DNA of 64,000 nucleotides from Pseudomonas nunensis (GCF_024296925.1 NZ_CP101125.1:4032501-4096500); one strand, 5' to 3'; counted from the first letter of the stretch, positions 1 through 9,858 are shown. Numbers and translations: made by a program. The notes: generated from the sequence alone by a model not told the origin.

Positions 1-1286
1 TCGCCGGACGCCTCGATCGCCCGTGCATGGTGGTGATGCCCACCAGCCTGGTCCCCAACTGGCTCGACGAAGCGGCGCACTTCACGCCGAAACTCAAAGT
101 GCTGGCGCTGTACGGCGCCAGCCGTAAAAAGCACTTCGAGAACCTGACCGATTACGACCTGATCCTGACCACCTATGCGTTGCTGCCCAAGGATGTTGAA
201 ACCCTGGCCGCCGTGCCGCTGCACGTGTTGGTCCTGGATGAAGCGCAGTACATCAAGAACCCCAACAGCAAGGCTGCCCAGGCTGCCCGTGAACTGAATG
301 CACGGCAACGCCTGTGCCTGAGCGGCACACCGCTGGAAAACCACTTGGGCGAGCTGTGGTCGCTGTTCCACTTCCTGCTGCCCGGCTGGCTCGGCGATGT
401 AAAAAGCTTCAATCGCGATTACCGGGTGCCGATTGAAAAGCGCGGCAGCGAAGTCAGGCTTCAGCACCTGAACGGTCGGATCAAACCGTTTCTGCTGCGC
501 AGGACCAAAGAGCAAGTCGCGACCGAATTGCCGCCGAAAACCGAGATCATCCACTGGGTGGACCTCAACGAAGCCCAGCGCGACGTGTACGAAACCATGC
601 GCCTGGCCATGGACAAGAAAGTCCGCGACGAGATCACCCGCAAAGGCGTGGCGCGCAGTCAGATCATCATTCTTGAGGCTTTGTTGAAGTTACGTCAGGT
701 CTGCTGCGATCTGCGCCTGGTCAATGACGCCGTCCTGCCCACTCGTGGCAGCACTTCTGGCAAGCTCGACAGTTTGATGGAAATGCTGGAGGAGCTGTTC
801 GAAGAAGGTCGGCGGATTTTGCTGTTCTCGCAGTTCACGTCGATGCTGGCGTTGATCGAGGACGAACTGAAGAAACGCGGTGTTGAGTACGCAATCCTGA
901 CCGGACAAACCCGCGACCGCCGCGCACCGGTGAAGGATTTCCAGAGCGGCAAGCGTCAGATCTTTCTAATCAGCTTGAAGGCTGGCGGCGTGGGCTTGAA
1001 CCTGACCGAAGCCGATACGGTGATTCACTACGACCCGTGGTGGAACCCGGCGACAGAAAACCAGGCGACCGACCGCGCGTATCGCATCGGCCAGGAAAAA
1101 CCGGTGTTCGTCTACAAGCTAATTGCCCGGGGCACGGTGGAAGAGAAGATTCAGCACCTGCAAAAGGAAAAATCCGACCTGGCGGCGGGTGTGCTGGACG
1201 GGCGTTCGGCTGGGGACTGGAAGTTGCAGAATGATGATATCGAGGCGTTGTTTGCGCCGTTGCCGGATAAGTTGGAGAAGCGTTGA
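1..1286 (+). CDS. SNF2-family DEAD/DEAH helicase, C-terminal part (5' end outside window)
   Basis: The reading frame is already open at the left edge, so only the C-terminal ~428 residues are seen; the first in-frame ATG at 27 is internal. Visible SNF2 motifs are the DEAQ box (motif [12 protein letters not shown]), [15 protein letters not shown] (motif III), the second RecA-like lobe with LLFSQFTSM, and [12 protein letters not shown] followed by [21 protein letters not shown] (motifs V and VI). The family are ATP-driven DNA or nucleoprotein translocases; the bacterial members are poorly characterised. The protein closely matches the C-terminal half of the convergent helicase at 1429-4707, so the pair are paralogues. 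The missing N-terminus probably carries a SWIM zinc finger and the Walker A motif, as in that copy. Confidence 0.93.
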   Translation, partial: AGRLDRPCMVVMPTSLVPNWLDEAAHFTPKLKVLALYGASRKKHFENLTDYDLILTTYALLPKDVETLAAVPLHVLVLDEAQYIKNPNSKAAQAARELNARQRLCLSGTPLENHLGELWSLFHFLLPGWLGDVKSFNRDYRVPIEKRGSEVRLQHLNGRIKPFLLRRTKEQVATELPPKTEIIHWVDLNEAQRDVYETMRLAMDKKVRDEITRKGVARSQIIILEALLKLRQVCCDLRLVNDAVLPTRGSTSGKLDSLMEMLEELFEEGRRILLFSQFTSMLALIEDELKKRGVEYAILTGQTRDRRAPVKDFQSGKRQIFLISLKAGGVGLNLTEADTVIHYDPWWNPATENQATDRAYRIGQEKPVFVYKLIARGTVEEKIQHLQKEKSDLAAGVLDGRSAGDWKLQNDDIEALFAPLPDKLEKR

Positions 1287-1309
1287 GATCAGCGGTGTCT
1301 GGCCGATAG

Positions 1310-1404
1310 CCTTCGCGGGCAAGCCTCGCTCCTACGGGATTTGAGGGTGTTCGCAATATTGCGGCTGACCCAAAACCTGTAGGAGCGAGGCTTGCCCGCG
1401 AAGA
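1310..1404. repeat. REP-like inverted pair between convergent helicase genes
   Basis: Two copies of a palindromic element with the core GGAGCGAGGCTTGCCCGCGA lie in opposite orientation (about 1310-1336 and 1380-1404). The same family recurs at 36571-36666 and 55154-55226. It fills the gap between the two convergent SNF2 genes and may fold into a bidirectional transcript end. Confidence 0.8.
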
Positions 1405-1428
1405 GGCCCTCACTGACGACAACATCTA

Positions 1429-4400
1429 TCAAGATTTGAGATGGGGCAACGGCGCAAACAGCGCCTCAATATCACTCTGTTCAAGCTTCAACCCACCCGT
1501 TGCCCCGCCTTCAAGCACCGCCCCGGCCAACGCGGCCTTCTCCTGCTGCAGCGCCTGGATTTTTTCTTCCACTGTGCCTCGGGCAATCAGCTTGTAAACG
1601 AACACCGGCTTGTTTTGCCCAATCCGGTAGGCCCGGTCGGTCGCCTGGTTTTCCACCGCCGGGTTCCACCATGGATCGAAATGGATCACGGTGTCTGCAG
1701 CGGTCAGGTTCAGACCTGTGCCGCCAGCCTTCAGGCTGATCAGAAACAGCGGGACTTTACCGCTCTGGAAATCCTTCACCGGCGTACGTCGATCCGTGGT
1801 TTCACCAGTCAGCAACGAATAGCCAACACCACGCTGCTGCAACTCTTCTTCAATCAAGGCCAGCATCGAAGTGAACTGCGAAAACAGCAGAATCTTGCGG
1901 CCTTCACTGAGCAACTCTTCCAGCATCTCCATCAAGCTGACCAGTTTCCCGCTGCCCGAGCGCAGGGCTTTGGCCGTGAGCGTCATCTTGATCAGGCGCA
2001 GATCGCAACAGACCTGACGCAGCTTGAGCAGCGCGTCGAGGATGATGATTTGACTGCGGCCCACGCCGCTGCGAGCGATTTCGTCACGCACCTTCTTGTC
2101 CATCGCCACGCGCACGGTTTCATACACATCCCGTTGCCCATCGCTAAGATCAACCCAATGCACGATTTCGGTTTTCGGCGGCAATTCGGTGGCGACCTGG
2201 TCTTTCTTGCGGCGTAGCAGAAACGGTTTGATCCGGGCTGTCAGATGCTGCATTCGCTCGCTGTTGCCGTGCTTCTCGATGGGAGTGCGGTAGTCGCGAT
2301 TGAACGTTTTGCTGTCGCCCAGCCAACCGGGCAGCAAAAAGTGAAACTGCGACCACAACTCGCCGAGGTGGTTTTCCAGCGGCGTACCGGACAGACACAA
2401 TCGCTGACGGGCCTGTAGATCACGGGCAGCTTGAGCGGCTTTACTGATCGGGTTCTTGATGTTCTGCGCTTCATCGAGAATCAGCACACTCCAGACCTGC
2501 GCCTGCAAAACCTCCAAGTCCCGAGGTAGCAGCGCGTAAGTGGTCAACACCAGGTCGTATTCGGCCAGGCTGGTGAAGTCTTTCTGCCGTGCCGAGCCAT
2601 GCAGTGCCAGGACCTTCAATTGCGGGGTAAAGCGCAGTGACTCGTCGAGCCAGTTGGGGATCAGGCTGGTGGGCATTACCGCCAGCGCCGGACAATCGAG
2701 GCGCCCGGCCTGCTTTTCCGTCAGCAGATGTGCCAGGGTTTGCAGGGTTTTACCCAGCCCCATGTCGTCGCCGAGGATGCCGCCGACCCCCAGCTCGCGC
2801 AGGGTTTGCATCCAGTTCAGGCCTTCAAGCTGATACGGGCGCAGCGTTGCGTTCAAGCCCTCTGGCGCAGGGACATGCGCATGAGTCGACTCCCGTAGAC
2901 GCTTGGCAAAACTGCGCAGCCGTTCACCGCCCTGCCAAACCAGCGGCACGCCTTCCAGCGCACTCAACCGCGCGGCATCCGGGGCAGTCAAACGCAACGA
3001 GTCGCCCTCATGTGAGCCCAGGTACAACTCGCCGAGCGTGGCCATCAGCGGTTTGATGCGGCCATAGGGCAGCGCAACTTTCACATGCGCCTTGGCACCG
3101 CCAAGCTCGATCAACAGTTGTTCGTCATCGTTGCGCTTGGCCAGACTGGCAGGATCGAGCAACTGTGGCTGGCTGCGCAGCAAATGCAGCAAGATCGGCA
3201 GCAGGCTGTGACGCTCGCCGTTAACCACGATGCCCAGTTGCAGATCAAACCACTGGTGCGCCGACTCTTCCTCAACATCGGCATACCACTGCTCTACCGG
3301 CTGCACATTGAAGTGAAAGGCATGGCTGATATCGACGTGCCAATTTGCCTTACGCAGCAGCGGGATTCCTTCCTGCACAAAGGCAAGCCAGGCTGAATCA
3401 TCCGGCAACGCGAACATTTCGCCCGGGCGGTCCACGCTGCTTTTGATCGTAGCCTTCTTGAAACCGTGTTTTTGCAGGGCCTGGCGCAGGGCTTTTTCGG
3501 CGGCGGGTTTGCGCTGGATACGCTGGGTTTCGGTGCCGGAAAGGATCAACACTTCGGGGTTTCGGTCCGTGGCCGGGTGCCCGTCGTAGGTGAACACCAG
3601 CGCGGCACGGTGCTCCGCCTCATACTTCCAGTTCTTATAGCGTTTACCGCTGTTGAGCGTCAGGTGCGCCTTGGGAAAAATGTCATCGACCACCCGTTCC
3701 GTCAGTTGGTGCGGCGGGGCCACTTGCGTCGCAGAACTCATCCGATGGCTGAACTGCATCGCCTGGCGCGCCGGAATATCCGGCGCCAAGGTCAAGTGAC
3801 ACGCCAGTTTTTCATCCTGCTCGGTGAACAAGGTTCCGACTTGCAGTCGCTCGCGGTCAAGGTAGTACAAGGGTTCAATGGCCAGTACCGTTTCCGGTTC
3901 GACTTCGCCGCTGCTCCATTGAGGGCGGAAACTGCCGTTGGATTGTTCGGCCCAGGCAAACCGACCTGCCCTCTTCGCTCCCGAAGACAGAGGCGGCTGC
4001 TCGAAATCGAGGAACAGCCGCGCGGTACGCAGCAACATCTCCAGGAGTTCGGCGCCACTGCTGCCTTCCAAGGGGTAGCCGCCGTAATAAGCGTGATGGG
4101 AGTGAATGGCCACCAGCAGCCTGGCGATCCGAAGGTCCAGTTCGGCCAGATAGCCGGGTTGGCGCAGCAGCATTTCCGATAACGAGTACACCGGCTTGAG
4201 GTCTTGCAAGACGCCGCCCTTGAGTTGGCGGGCCTTGAAAATTTCCAGCGTCCACTTCCCCGCAACGGGAGTGGCCTTGAGCCGATAGACCAGGCGCGTG
4301 TTTGTCCCCAGCGCTGGCTCATCGAGCGTTTTGCCCGTAGCGGGAATAGCGTCGAGCCAGCGCTCCAGCTCGCGACTCAGATGGACCTGGGCGGTGCTTT

Positions 4401-4707
4401 CGGATGGTTTATCGCGATGATCCAGCAGGTGATAAATAACTGCGGCGCAGTGTTTGCAGTTGTATGAAACAGGACAGGTACAAATGCATCCGAACCGGAA
4501 GCCCCCATCCCGATCTTTGACGAGCTCGATGTTCTGCTCGTATTCCTGTCTTTCGGAGCCGACGCACGTTGCAACAATCATCAAGCCGTCGTTCTGTTGG
4601 ATCGTTACACGATCCTCATCCGCGTACCTGCGGGCCTTTTCCAGAGCGCGATGACTGAACACCTCTGCCCAAGGTAGCGCATGAAGTTGCTCGGTTATTG
4701 TTGTCAT
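1429..4707 (-). CDS. SWIM zinc finger plus SNF2 helicase
   Basis: This is a full-length SNF2-type ATPase of about 1092 residues. The N-terminal region carries a SWIM-type zinc-binding motif (CTCPVSYNCKHCAAV, about residues 75-90 from the chosen start), then a long bacterial-SNF2 middle domain, then the helicase core: GDDMGLGKT (motif I), LILDEAQNIKN (motif II), [15 protein letters not shown] (motif III) and SLKAGGTGLNLT with [21 protein letters not shown] (motifs V and VI). It is expected to be an ATP-dependent DNA translocase; its biological role is unknown. I chose the ATG at 4707 (MTTITEQ...). An in-frame GTG at 4746 would add 13 residues, and neither start has a strong ribosome binding site. 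It converges on a close paralogue at 1-1286. Confidence 0.92.
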   Translation of the reverse strand: MTTITEQLHALPWAEVFSHRALEKARRYADEDRVTIQQNDGLMIVATCVGSERQEYEQNIELVKDRDGGFRFGCICTCPVSYNCKHCAAVIYHLLDHRDKPSESTAQVHLSRELERWLDAIPATGKTLDEPALGTNTRLVYRLKATPVAGKWTLEIFKARQLKGGVLQDLKPVYSLSEMLLRQPGYLAELDLRIARLLVAIHSHHAYYGGYPLEGSSGAELLEMLLRTARLFLDFEQPPLSSGAKRAGRFAWAEQSNGSFRPQWSSGEVEPETVLAIEPLYYLDRERLQVGTLFTEQDEKLACHLTLAPDIPARQAMQFSHRMSSATQVAPPHQLTERVVDDIFPKAHLTLNSGKRYKNWKYEAEHRAALVFTYDGHPATDRNPEVLILSGTETQRIQRKPAAEKALRQALQKHGFKKATIKSSVDRPGEMFALPDDSAWLAFVQEGIPLLRKANWHVDISHAFHFNVQPVEQWYADVEEESAHQWFDLQLGIVVNGERHSLLPILLHLLRSQPQLLDPASLAKRNDDEQLLIELGGAKAHVKVALPYGRIKPLMATLGELYLGSHEGDSLRLTAPDAARLSALEGVPLVWQGGERLRSFAKRLRESTHAHVPAPEGLNATLRPYQLEGLNWMQTLRELGVGGILGDDMGLGKTLQTLAHLLTEKQAGRLDCPALAVMPTSLIPNWLDESLRFTPQLKVLALHGSARQKDFTSLAEYDLVLTTYALLPRDLEVLQAQVWSVLILDEAQNIKNPISKAAQAARDLQARQRLCLSGTPLENHLGELWSQFHFLLPGWLGDSKTFNRDYRTPIEKHGNSERMQHLTARIKPFLLRRKKDQVATELPPKTEIVHWVDLSDGQRDVYETVRVAMDKKVRDEIARSGVGRSQIIILDALLKLRQVCCDLRLIKMTLTAKALRSGSGKLVSLMEMLEELLSEGRKILLFSQFTSMLALIEEELQQRGVGYSLLTGETTDRRTPVKDFQSGKVPLFLISLKAGGTGLNLTAADTVIHFDPWWNPAVENQATDRAYRIGQNKPVFVYKLIARGTVEEKIQALQQEKAALAGAVLEGGATGGLKLEQSDIEALFAPLPHLKS

Positions 4708-4765
4708 GAAATCTACGCCGCTTGATTCAATGAATCGGCCAGACACTTTATCTGGCCGCAGAAAC

Positions 4766-5515
<750 letters not shown>

Positions 5516-6526
5516 TTATTCAATCAGTTGAGCTTCTTTGAGTGCGCCGACAGCCGTGAGCCAGCGCGGATCCTGGCGGTATTCGGTGCCAGCGAACGAC
5601 TGCCCGCGCATCCGCGCAATACGCGGCGATGGCGTGACCTTCATGCGCTGGGCGGCAGTCAGGGCCAGTTCCGCAGCGGCGCGGTCGTTGCACACCAGGC
5701 CCATGTCACAACCGGCGGTCAGCGCGGCTTCGATGCGGCTGGCAGCATCGCCGACTACATGGGCGCCGGCCATGGAAAGATCGTCACTAAAGATGACGCC
5801 GTCGAACTGCAACTCGCCGCGCAGGATGTCCTGCAACCAGCGCCGGGAGAAACCGGCCGGCTGGGCATCGACCTGTGGATAAATAACGTGGGCCGGCATG
5901 ACCGCGGCCAATTGCTTGCTCAATCGAGCGAAAGGTACAAGGTCATTGGCGCGGATTTCGTCGAGGCTGCGCTCGTCATTGGGAATCGCGATGTGTGAAT
6001 CCGCCTCTGCCCAACCGTGGCCCGGAAAATGTTTCCCGGTAGCGGCCATGCCAGCGCTGTTCATGCCGCGAATGAAGGCACCGGCGAGCAAGGCTGCGCG
6101 CTCCGGATCGCCTTCGAACGAGCGGGTACCGACCACGGCGCTGCGCTGGTAATCCAGGTCCAGCACCGGGGCGAAGCTCAGGTCGAGGCCGACAGCGAGG
6201 ACTTCGGTGGCCATGATCCAGCCGCACTGCTCGGCCAGGTATTCGGCATTCGGGTTGTCGGCGATGGCGCGCATGGCCGGCAGGCGTACGAAGCCCTGGC
6301 GCAGACGCTGAACCCGCCCGCCCTCCTGGTCTACCGCCAGCAGCAGATCAGGACGAATGGCGCGAATCGCGGCGCTCAGCTCACGCACTTGGCGCGGGTG
6401 CTCGATGTTGCGGGCAAAAATGATCAGGCCGCCCACTTCGGGCTGACGCAACAATTGGCGATCTTCGGCCGTCAGCCAGGTACCGGCGACGTCCACCATC
6501 AACGAGCCTTGCAGGCCAGCAGTCAT
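5516..6526 (-). CDS. nagZ: beta-N-acetylhexosaminidase (peptidoglycan recycling)
   Basis: This 336-residue glycoside hydrolase family 3 enzyme removes N-acetylglucosamine from the anhydromuropeptides recovered during cell-wall turnover. It acts in the cytosol, upstream of AmpC beta-lactamase induction. Diagnostic segments are LLAVDQEGGRVQRL (about residues 63-76), the KHFPGHGWAEADSH loop carrying the catalytic His/Asp pair (about 164-177), and FSDDLSMAGA with the nucleophile Asp (about 247). The ATG at 6526 follows AAGGAATCCCT and overlaps the stop of a possible 37-codon ORF, which suggests translational coupling. Gene order psrA-nagZ-mtiP is as in P. aeruginosa PA3006-PA3004. Confidence 0.95.
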   Translation of the reverse strand: MTAGLQGSLMVDVAGTWLTAEDRQLLRQPEVGGLIIFARNIEHPRQVRELSAAIRAIRPDLLLAVDQEGGRVQRLRQGFVRLPAMRAIADNPNAEYLAEQCGWIMATEVLAVGLDLSFAPVLDLDYQRSAVVGTRSFEGDPERAALLAGAFIRGMNSAGMAATGKHFPGHGWAEADSHIAIPNDERSLDEIRANDLVPFARLSKQLAAVMPAHVIYPQVDAQPAGFSRRWLQDILRGELQFDGVIFSDDLSMAGAHVVGDAASRIEAALTAGCDMGLVCNDRAAAELALTAAQRMKVTPSPRIARMRGQSFAGTEYRQDPRWLTAVGALKEAQLIE

Positions 6527-6636
6527 AGGGATTCCTTGAAAACGATAAACCCGGCTCGCACCTGTTCGCCGCCGTGGGCTGTGCCCGGCAGGTCGGCGAA
6601 TTCAGTGGGAAGCGGGTTCAGAACGAGAGTCGGCAT
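6523..6636 (-). CDS. Possible 37-codon ORF overlapping the nagZ start
   Basis: An ATG at 6636 opens a frame of 37 codons beginning MPTLVLNPLPTEFADLPG and ending KESL. Its TGA stop (6523-6525) overlaps the nagZ ATG (6524-6526). It fills most of the psrA-nagZ gap. I recognise no family, and no strong ribosome binding site precedes it. It may be a coupling leader peptide or a chance frame. Confidence 0.35.
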   Translation of the reverse strand: MPTLVLNPLPTEFADLPGTAHGGEQVRAGFIVFKESL

Positions 6637-6684
6637 GGGCGGCTAGCTTAGCGGATGTCAGCTGCCGCGCCCACCCGTGTGCGG

Positions 6685-7392
6685 TTAAACCTTGGCGGCA
6701 ACCGGAGTCGATTTACTGCGCGGACGCAATTGCGCAGTGGCCATGGCGGTATCAGTGACGCCGGTTTCGGCACGCATGCCGGCGGCCAGGAACGGCACCA
6801 TCAAGCGCATCACTTGCTCGATGGAAGTGCTGACGCCGAAATCGGTCTCGGCAATCGCCCGCAAGGCCTTGATCCCCGACATGCTGAACGCGGCGGCGCC
6901 GAGCATGAAGTGCACGCGCCAGAACAGCTCGATCGGTGGAATGCGCGGCGCGGCTTCGTTGACCAGCGTCATGTAGCGACGGAATACCTTGCCGTACATG
7001 TCTTCCAGATAACGACGCAAGTGCCCTTGGCTCTGACTGAAAGCCAGGCCCAGCAATCGCATGAATATAGAGAGATCGTTGCCGCTTCGTGGCTGAACCA
7101 CCAGGGCTTGCTCGACGAGGATTTCCAGCAGCTCTTCAAGCGTCGGCTTGTTTTCCGGCTTGGCCTGACGCCGCTCCAGCTCTTTATCGAGGCTGATGCA
7201 GAACGGCCCGAGAAAACGCGAGAACACCGCCTGGATCAGCGCCTTCTTGGAGCCGAAATGATAGTTCACCGCCGCCAGATTGACCCCGGCCTTACTGGTG
7301 ATCAAACGCAACGAGGTTTCGGCGAAACCTTTTTCCGCGAACAACTGCTCGGCAGCATCGAGAATGCGTTCAACGGTTTCCGACTGGGCCAT
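6685..7392 (-). CDS. psrA: TetR-family fatty-acid-responsive regulator PsrA
   Basis: This is a 235-residue TetR-type regulator. The N-terminal helix-turn-helix (about residues 5-50: ETVERILDAAEQLFAEKGF, then SKAGVNLAAVNYHFGSKKAL) is nearly identical to P. aeruginosa PsrA, as I recall that protein. PsrA binds long-chain fatty acids. It represses its own gene and the fadBA beta-oxidation operon, and activates rpoS. The ATG at 7392 was chosen because GGCGGAG lies five bases upstream; an in-frame TTG at 7410 is less likely. A perfect PsrA-type operator lies at 7421-7434, consistent with autorepression. The fadB and fadA genes lie about 7 kb away in this window. Confidence 0.93.
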   Translation of the reverse strand: MAQSETVERILDAAEQLFAEKGFAETSLRLITSKAGVNLAAVNYHFGSKKALIQAVFSRFLGPFCISLDKELERRQAKPENKPTLEELLEILVEQALVVQPRSGNDLSIFMRLLGLAFSQSQGHLRRYLEDMYGKVFRRYMTLVNEAAPRIPPIELFWRVHFMLGAAAFSMSGIKALRAIAETDFGVSTSIEQVMRLMVPFLAAGMRAETGVTDTAMATAQLRPRSKSTPVAAKV

Positions 7393-7420
7393 GGCTACTC
7401 CGCCTGACAAACACTTGTTT

Positions 7421-7434
7421 GAAACATACGTTTC
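7421..7434. promoter_or_regulatory. PsrA operator upstream of psrA
   Basis: The palindrome GAAAC-ATAC-GTTTC starts 29 bases before the psrA ATG. It matches the published PsrA box (G/CAAAC-N2-4-GTTTG/C). This is the expected site for autorepression. Confidence 0.85.
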
Positions 7435-7559
7435 AGCTTGTGCATTGTCAAGCCTGCCGGTTCGTTTTGGGAATGGTCGGTCAGCTATTTAACCATACAA
7501 CTCTGCGTCGTTAATCAGCGAGCTGATTGACCGTCCAGCGGCGAGCGAAAAAAGGGGCA

Positions 7560-7587
7560 TTGCCAAGACGCTTTCACTGTATATAAT
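7560..7587 (+). promoter_or_regulatory. lexA sigma-70 promoter
   Basis: TTGCCA (7560-7565) and a consensus TATAAT (7582-7587) are separated by 16 bases. The -10 lies inside the first LexA box, so LexA binding would block RNA polymerase. Confidence 0.75.
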
Positions 7588-7592
7588 CCCAG
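7577..7592. promoter_or_regulatory. LexA (SOS) box 1
   Basis: CTG-N10-CAG with an AT-rich core (CTGTATATAATCCCAG) overlaps the lexA -10 element. It fits the gammaproteobacterial LexA consensus. Confidence 0.9.
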
Positions 7593-7595
7593 TCA

Positions 7596-7611
7596 CTGTA
7601 TAAAAAGACAG
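7596..7611. promoter_or_regulatory. LexA (SOS) box 2
   Basis: A second CTG-N10-CAG (CTGTATAAAAAGACAG) begins four bases after box 1 and ends ten bases before the lexA ATG. Tandem boxes are usual at lexA promoters. Confidence 0.9.
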
Positions 7612-7621
7612 AGCGATCAAT

Positions 7622-8230
7622 ATGCTAAAGCTGACGCCACGCCAAGCAGAGATTCTGGCCTTCATCAAACGTTGCCTCGAAGACAACGGCTATCCGCCGA
7701 CCCGTGCGGAAATCGCCCAGGAACTGGGGTTCAAATCGCCGAACGCGGCGGAAGAACACCTCAAGGCGCTGGCCCGCAAGGGTGCTATCGAGATGACGCC
7801 GGGCGCCTCCCGAGGCATCCGCATTCCCGGTTTCGAAGCCAAGGCCGACGAATCCACCCTGCCGATCATCGGCCGCGTGGCTGCCGGCGCGCCCATCCTG
7901 GCCCAGCAACACATCGAAGAATCCTGCAACATCAACCCGACGTTCTTCCATCCACGCGCCGACTATCTGCTGCGGGTGCATGGCATGAGCATGAAGGACG
8001 TGGGCATTTTCGACGGTGACCTGCTGGCCGTCCACACCACCCGCGAGGCCCGCAATGGTCAGATCGTGGTGGCGCGGATCGGCGATGAAGTGACCGTCAA
8101 GCGCTTCAAGCGCGATGGCAGCAAGGTCTGGCTGATTGCCGAAAACCCTGAGTTCGCCCCCATCGAAGTCAACCTGAAAGATCAGGAACTGGTGATCGAA
8201 GGCTTGAGTGTCGGCGTGATTCGCCGCTAA
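7622..8230 (+). CDS. lexA: LexA repressor, SOS master regulator
   Basis: This 202-residue protein has the usual LexA length. The N-terminal winged helix (residues 1-70) has the recognition segment [26 protein letters not shown]. The C-terminal peptidase domain has the Ala88-Gly89 autocleavage site (GRVAAGAP), the nucleophile Ser123 ([10 protein letters not shown]) and the base Lys160 (DEVTVKRFK). RecA-stimulated self-cleavage inactivates it and induces the SOS genes. Two LexA boxes overlap its promoter. The cell-division inhibitor sulA starts ten bases after its stop, so both should be induced together by DNA damage. Confidence 0.98.
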   Translation: MLKLTPRQAEILAFIKRCLEDNGYPPTRAEIAQELGFKSPNAAEEHLKALARKGAIEMTPGASRGIRIPGFEAKADESTLPIIGRVAAGAPILAQQHIEESCNINPTFFHPRADYLLRVHGMSMKDVGIFDGDLLAVHTTREARNGQIVVARIGDEVTVKRFKRDGSKVWLIAENPEFAPIEVNLKDQELVIEGLSVGVIRR

Positions 8231-8240
8231 AGGAGGCTTT

Positions 8241-8714
8241 ATGCAGTTCCCACATACACCACAGCAAGCCCAACTGCCGTTGTTCGAGGCGTTCATGGCG
8301 CAACCGCTGGCGCCGATCCTGAAAGACGTGGTCGAGTCGCCCTGGAGCGCAGAGCCTGAGTTCTTCAGTGAGCTGTCACTGCGTGGTGCAGCAGGGAGCT
8401 GCCTGAGCCTTCTGGCGCCGATCCTGCGGGAATTGAGCCAGGACCAGGACGCACGCTGGCTGACTCTGATCGCGCCACCTGCCAGCCTAACCCAGGCCTG
8501 GTTGCGGGACGCTGGGCTGAACCGCGAACGCATCCTGCTGCTGCAACCGCGCGGCACCCAGAGCGCTCAACAGCTGACCTGCGAAGCCTTGCGACTGGGC
8601 CGCAGCCACACAGTCGTCAGCTGGCTAAACCCGCTGAACGCTGCATCGCGGCAACAACTGATCAGCGCCGCCCGCACCGGGGACGCTCAGAGCCTGAATA
8701 TTCGACTGGGCTAA
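8241..8714 (+). CDS. sulA: SOS cell-division inhibitor SulA
   Basis: This 157-residue protein is homologous to Pseudomonas SulA (PA3008). SulA binds FtsZ and blocks Z-ring formation while DNA is being repaired. The RecA-like fold region is visible in SLLAPILRELSQ, WLTLIAPPASLTQAWL and SHTVVSWLNPLNAASRQQL. It is preceded by AAAGGAGGC and follows lexA by ten bases, so it is transcribed from the LexA-controlled promoter. The hairpin at 8748-8770, after its stop, has no T-run. Confidence 0.92.
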   Translation: MQFPHTPQQAQLPLFEAFMAQPLAPILKDVVESPWSAEPEFFSELSLRGAAGSCLSLLAPILRELSQDQDARWLTLIAPPASLTQAWLRDAGLNRERILLLQPRGTQSAQQLTCEALRLGRSHTVVSWLNPLNAASRQQLISAARTGDAQSLNIRLG

Positions 8715-8807
8715 CTGACTTTCAATGCGCGCTTCAAACAGCGCCGGGCTTCTCCAGGGATAGAGAAGCCGATCTGTAGCGGTATCAGCAGAAACCGACG
8801 GACGGAA

Positions 8808-9182
8808 TCAATGAAGGATGCGCGGCTCTTCATCTTTATTGAATTCGCCTTCAACCATGCGCCCTGCCATCTGCACACCGACGCTCAACATCGCCTTGGC
8901 GACTTCCACGTGGTTGCCTTGCAGGAACGCTTTGGCGTCCTCGGAGAAATCCAAAGTAACCAGAGAACCCTCGTCCTCGGCTCTGCGCAGCTCGATTCGG
9001 CCGTCTGGTAACTCAACAATTTCTAGAAAGGACGTTGGCATAAAGGTCTGTTCTCCACGAAAGGCGGGGATTATATAGGCATCGGCCAGGCTTCGCTCGG
9101 GATCTTGACCAGAAGTCATTTCGAAGAAATATCTGCTGGCACTCACCCCTGAACGGACAACCCAACGGGTCGTCCGCGACAT
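8808..9182 (-). CDS. Conserved hypothetical protein (PA3009-like)
   Basis: This encodes a soluble, acidic protein of 124 residues with no domain I can name. It has no signal peptide or membrane segment. The C-terminal two thirds (MPTSFLEIVELPDGRIELRR to the end) look well ordered. The ATG at 9182 is chosen because AAAGGA lies seven bases upstream. A shorter 77-residue form from the ATG at 9041 is possible. It sits 11 bases downstream of the next gene (9194-9718) on the same strand, so the two are probably one transcript. Confidence 0.75.
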   Translation of the reverse strand: MSRTTRWVVRSGVSASRYFFEMTSGQDPERSLADAYIIPAFRGEQTFMPTSFLEIVELPDGRIELRRAEDEGSLVTLDFSEDAKAFLQGNHVEVAKAMLSVGVQMAGRMVEGEFNKDEEPRILH

Positions 9183-9193
9183 CGGTCAATCCT

Positions 9194-9718
9194 TTAGCAC
9201 TCGTTCAACCCTTCACGGAAGCGGATCGCCAAACCTTTAAGGTTCTGACGCCAGCTCTCCAGCTCCTCTCGACTCAGCTCTTGAGGCGCCTCTTCTTCGT
9301 CCAGGTTAACCGCCATGATCAATGGCTGCGTCACGTCACCCTTCGGTTTGTGCGGAACCCGTGGCGGCTGAAACAGTGCAGCATGGGCCGCGAGCAGCTT
9401 GGCCAACCAGGTTTCCGAATTACCTGCCAGCTCGACCATCTCGGCCATTTCAGGAATGGCGATAGCGTCCAGCACCTCACGGGTCAGCAACATCTCTGCA
9501 CGCGGCGCATTGGCCTGAGGCAAACGATAGAAACCGGCGATTTCATGGCACAGGCCCAGCAACGCACCGTAAAGGTGAAACAGCGCCGATTCGCGCCCAG
9601 CCTGAATCAACGCCAGGGAGTTCATCGCCCGCCCCTCTTCGGCCCTGGCGAGTGCTTCGAGCGACAGGCCGGCGAAATAAATCTTCTGATTGGTACGGGT
9701 ATAGAGTTCGTGGGCCAT
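9194..9718 (-). CDS. DUF6586-like conserved protein (PA3010-like)
   Basis: This is a 174-residue soluble protein starting MAHELYTRTNQKIYFAGL. It resembles the Pseudomonas family annotated as DUF6586, recognised from memory of the N-terminal sequence. The predicted helical content is high and no catalytic motif is evident. The ATG at 9718 is preceded by GGAGG with eight bases spacing. The in-frame GTG at 9733 overlaps that ribosome binding site and is unlikely to be used. The gene keeps its P. aeruginosa position between topA and the PA3009-like gene. Function unknown. Confidence 0.8.
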   Translation of the reverse strand: MAHELYTRTNQKIYFAGLSLEALARAEEGRAMNSLALIQAGRESALFHLYGALLGLCHEIAGFYRLPQANAPRAEMLLTREVLDAIAIPEMAEMVELAGNSETWLAKLLAAHAALFQPPRVPHKPKGDVTQPLIMAVNLDEEEAPQELSREELESWRQNLKGLAIRFREGLNEC

Positions 9719-9801
9719 GACGGCAGCCTCCACAGCGAAATAATTGCGTCACACAGACCCGACAGTGTCGTGGATCACCCAAGCCGACCGCAAGCCCAAA
9801 A

Positions 9802-9846
9802 CAAAAGGCCGCATGAAAATCCGAGGATTGTCATGCGGCCTTTTGT
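9802..9846. terminator. Bidirectional terminator downstream of topA
   Basis: AAAAGGCCGCATGA and TCATGCGGCCTTTT form a 14-bp stem, with A and T runs on both sides. It can serve topA on the minus strand and stop opposing transcription. Confidence 0.85.
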
Positions 9847-9858
9847 GTACAGCTTCTT

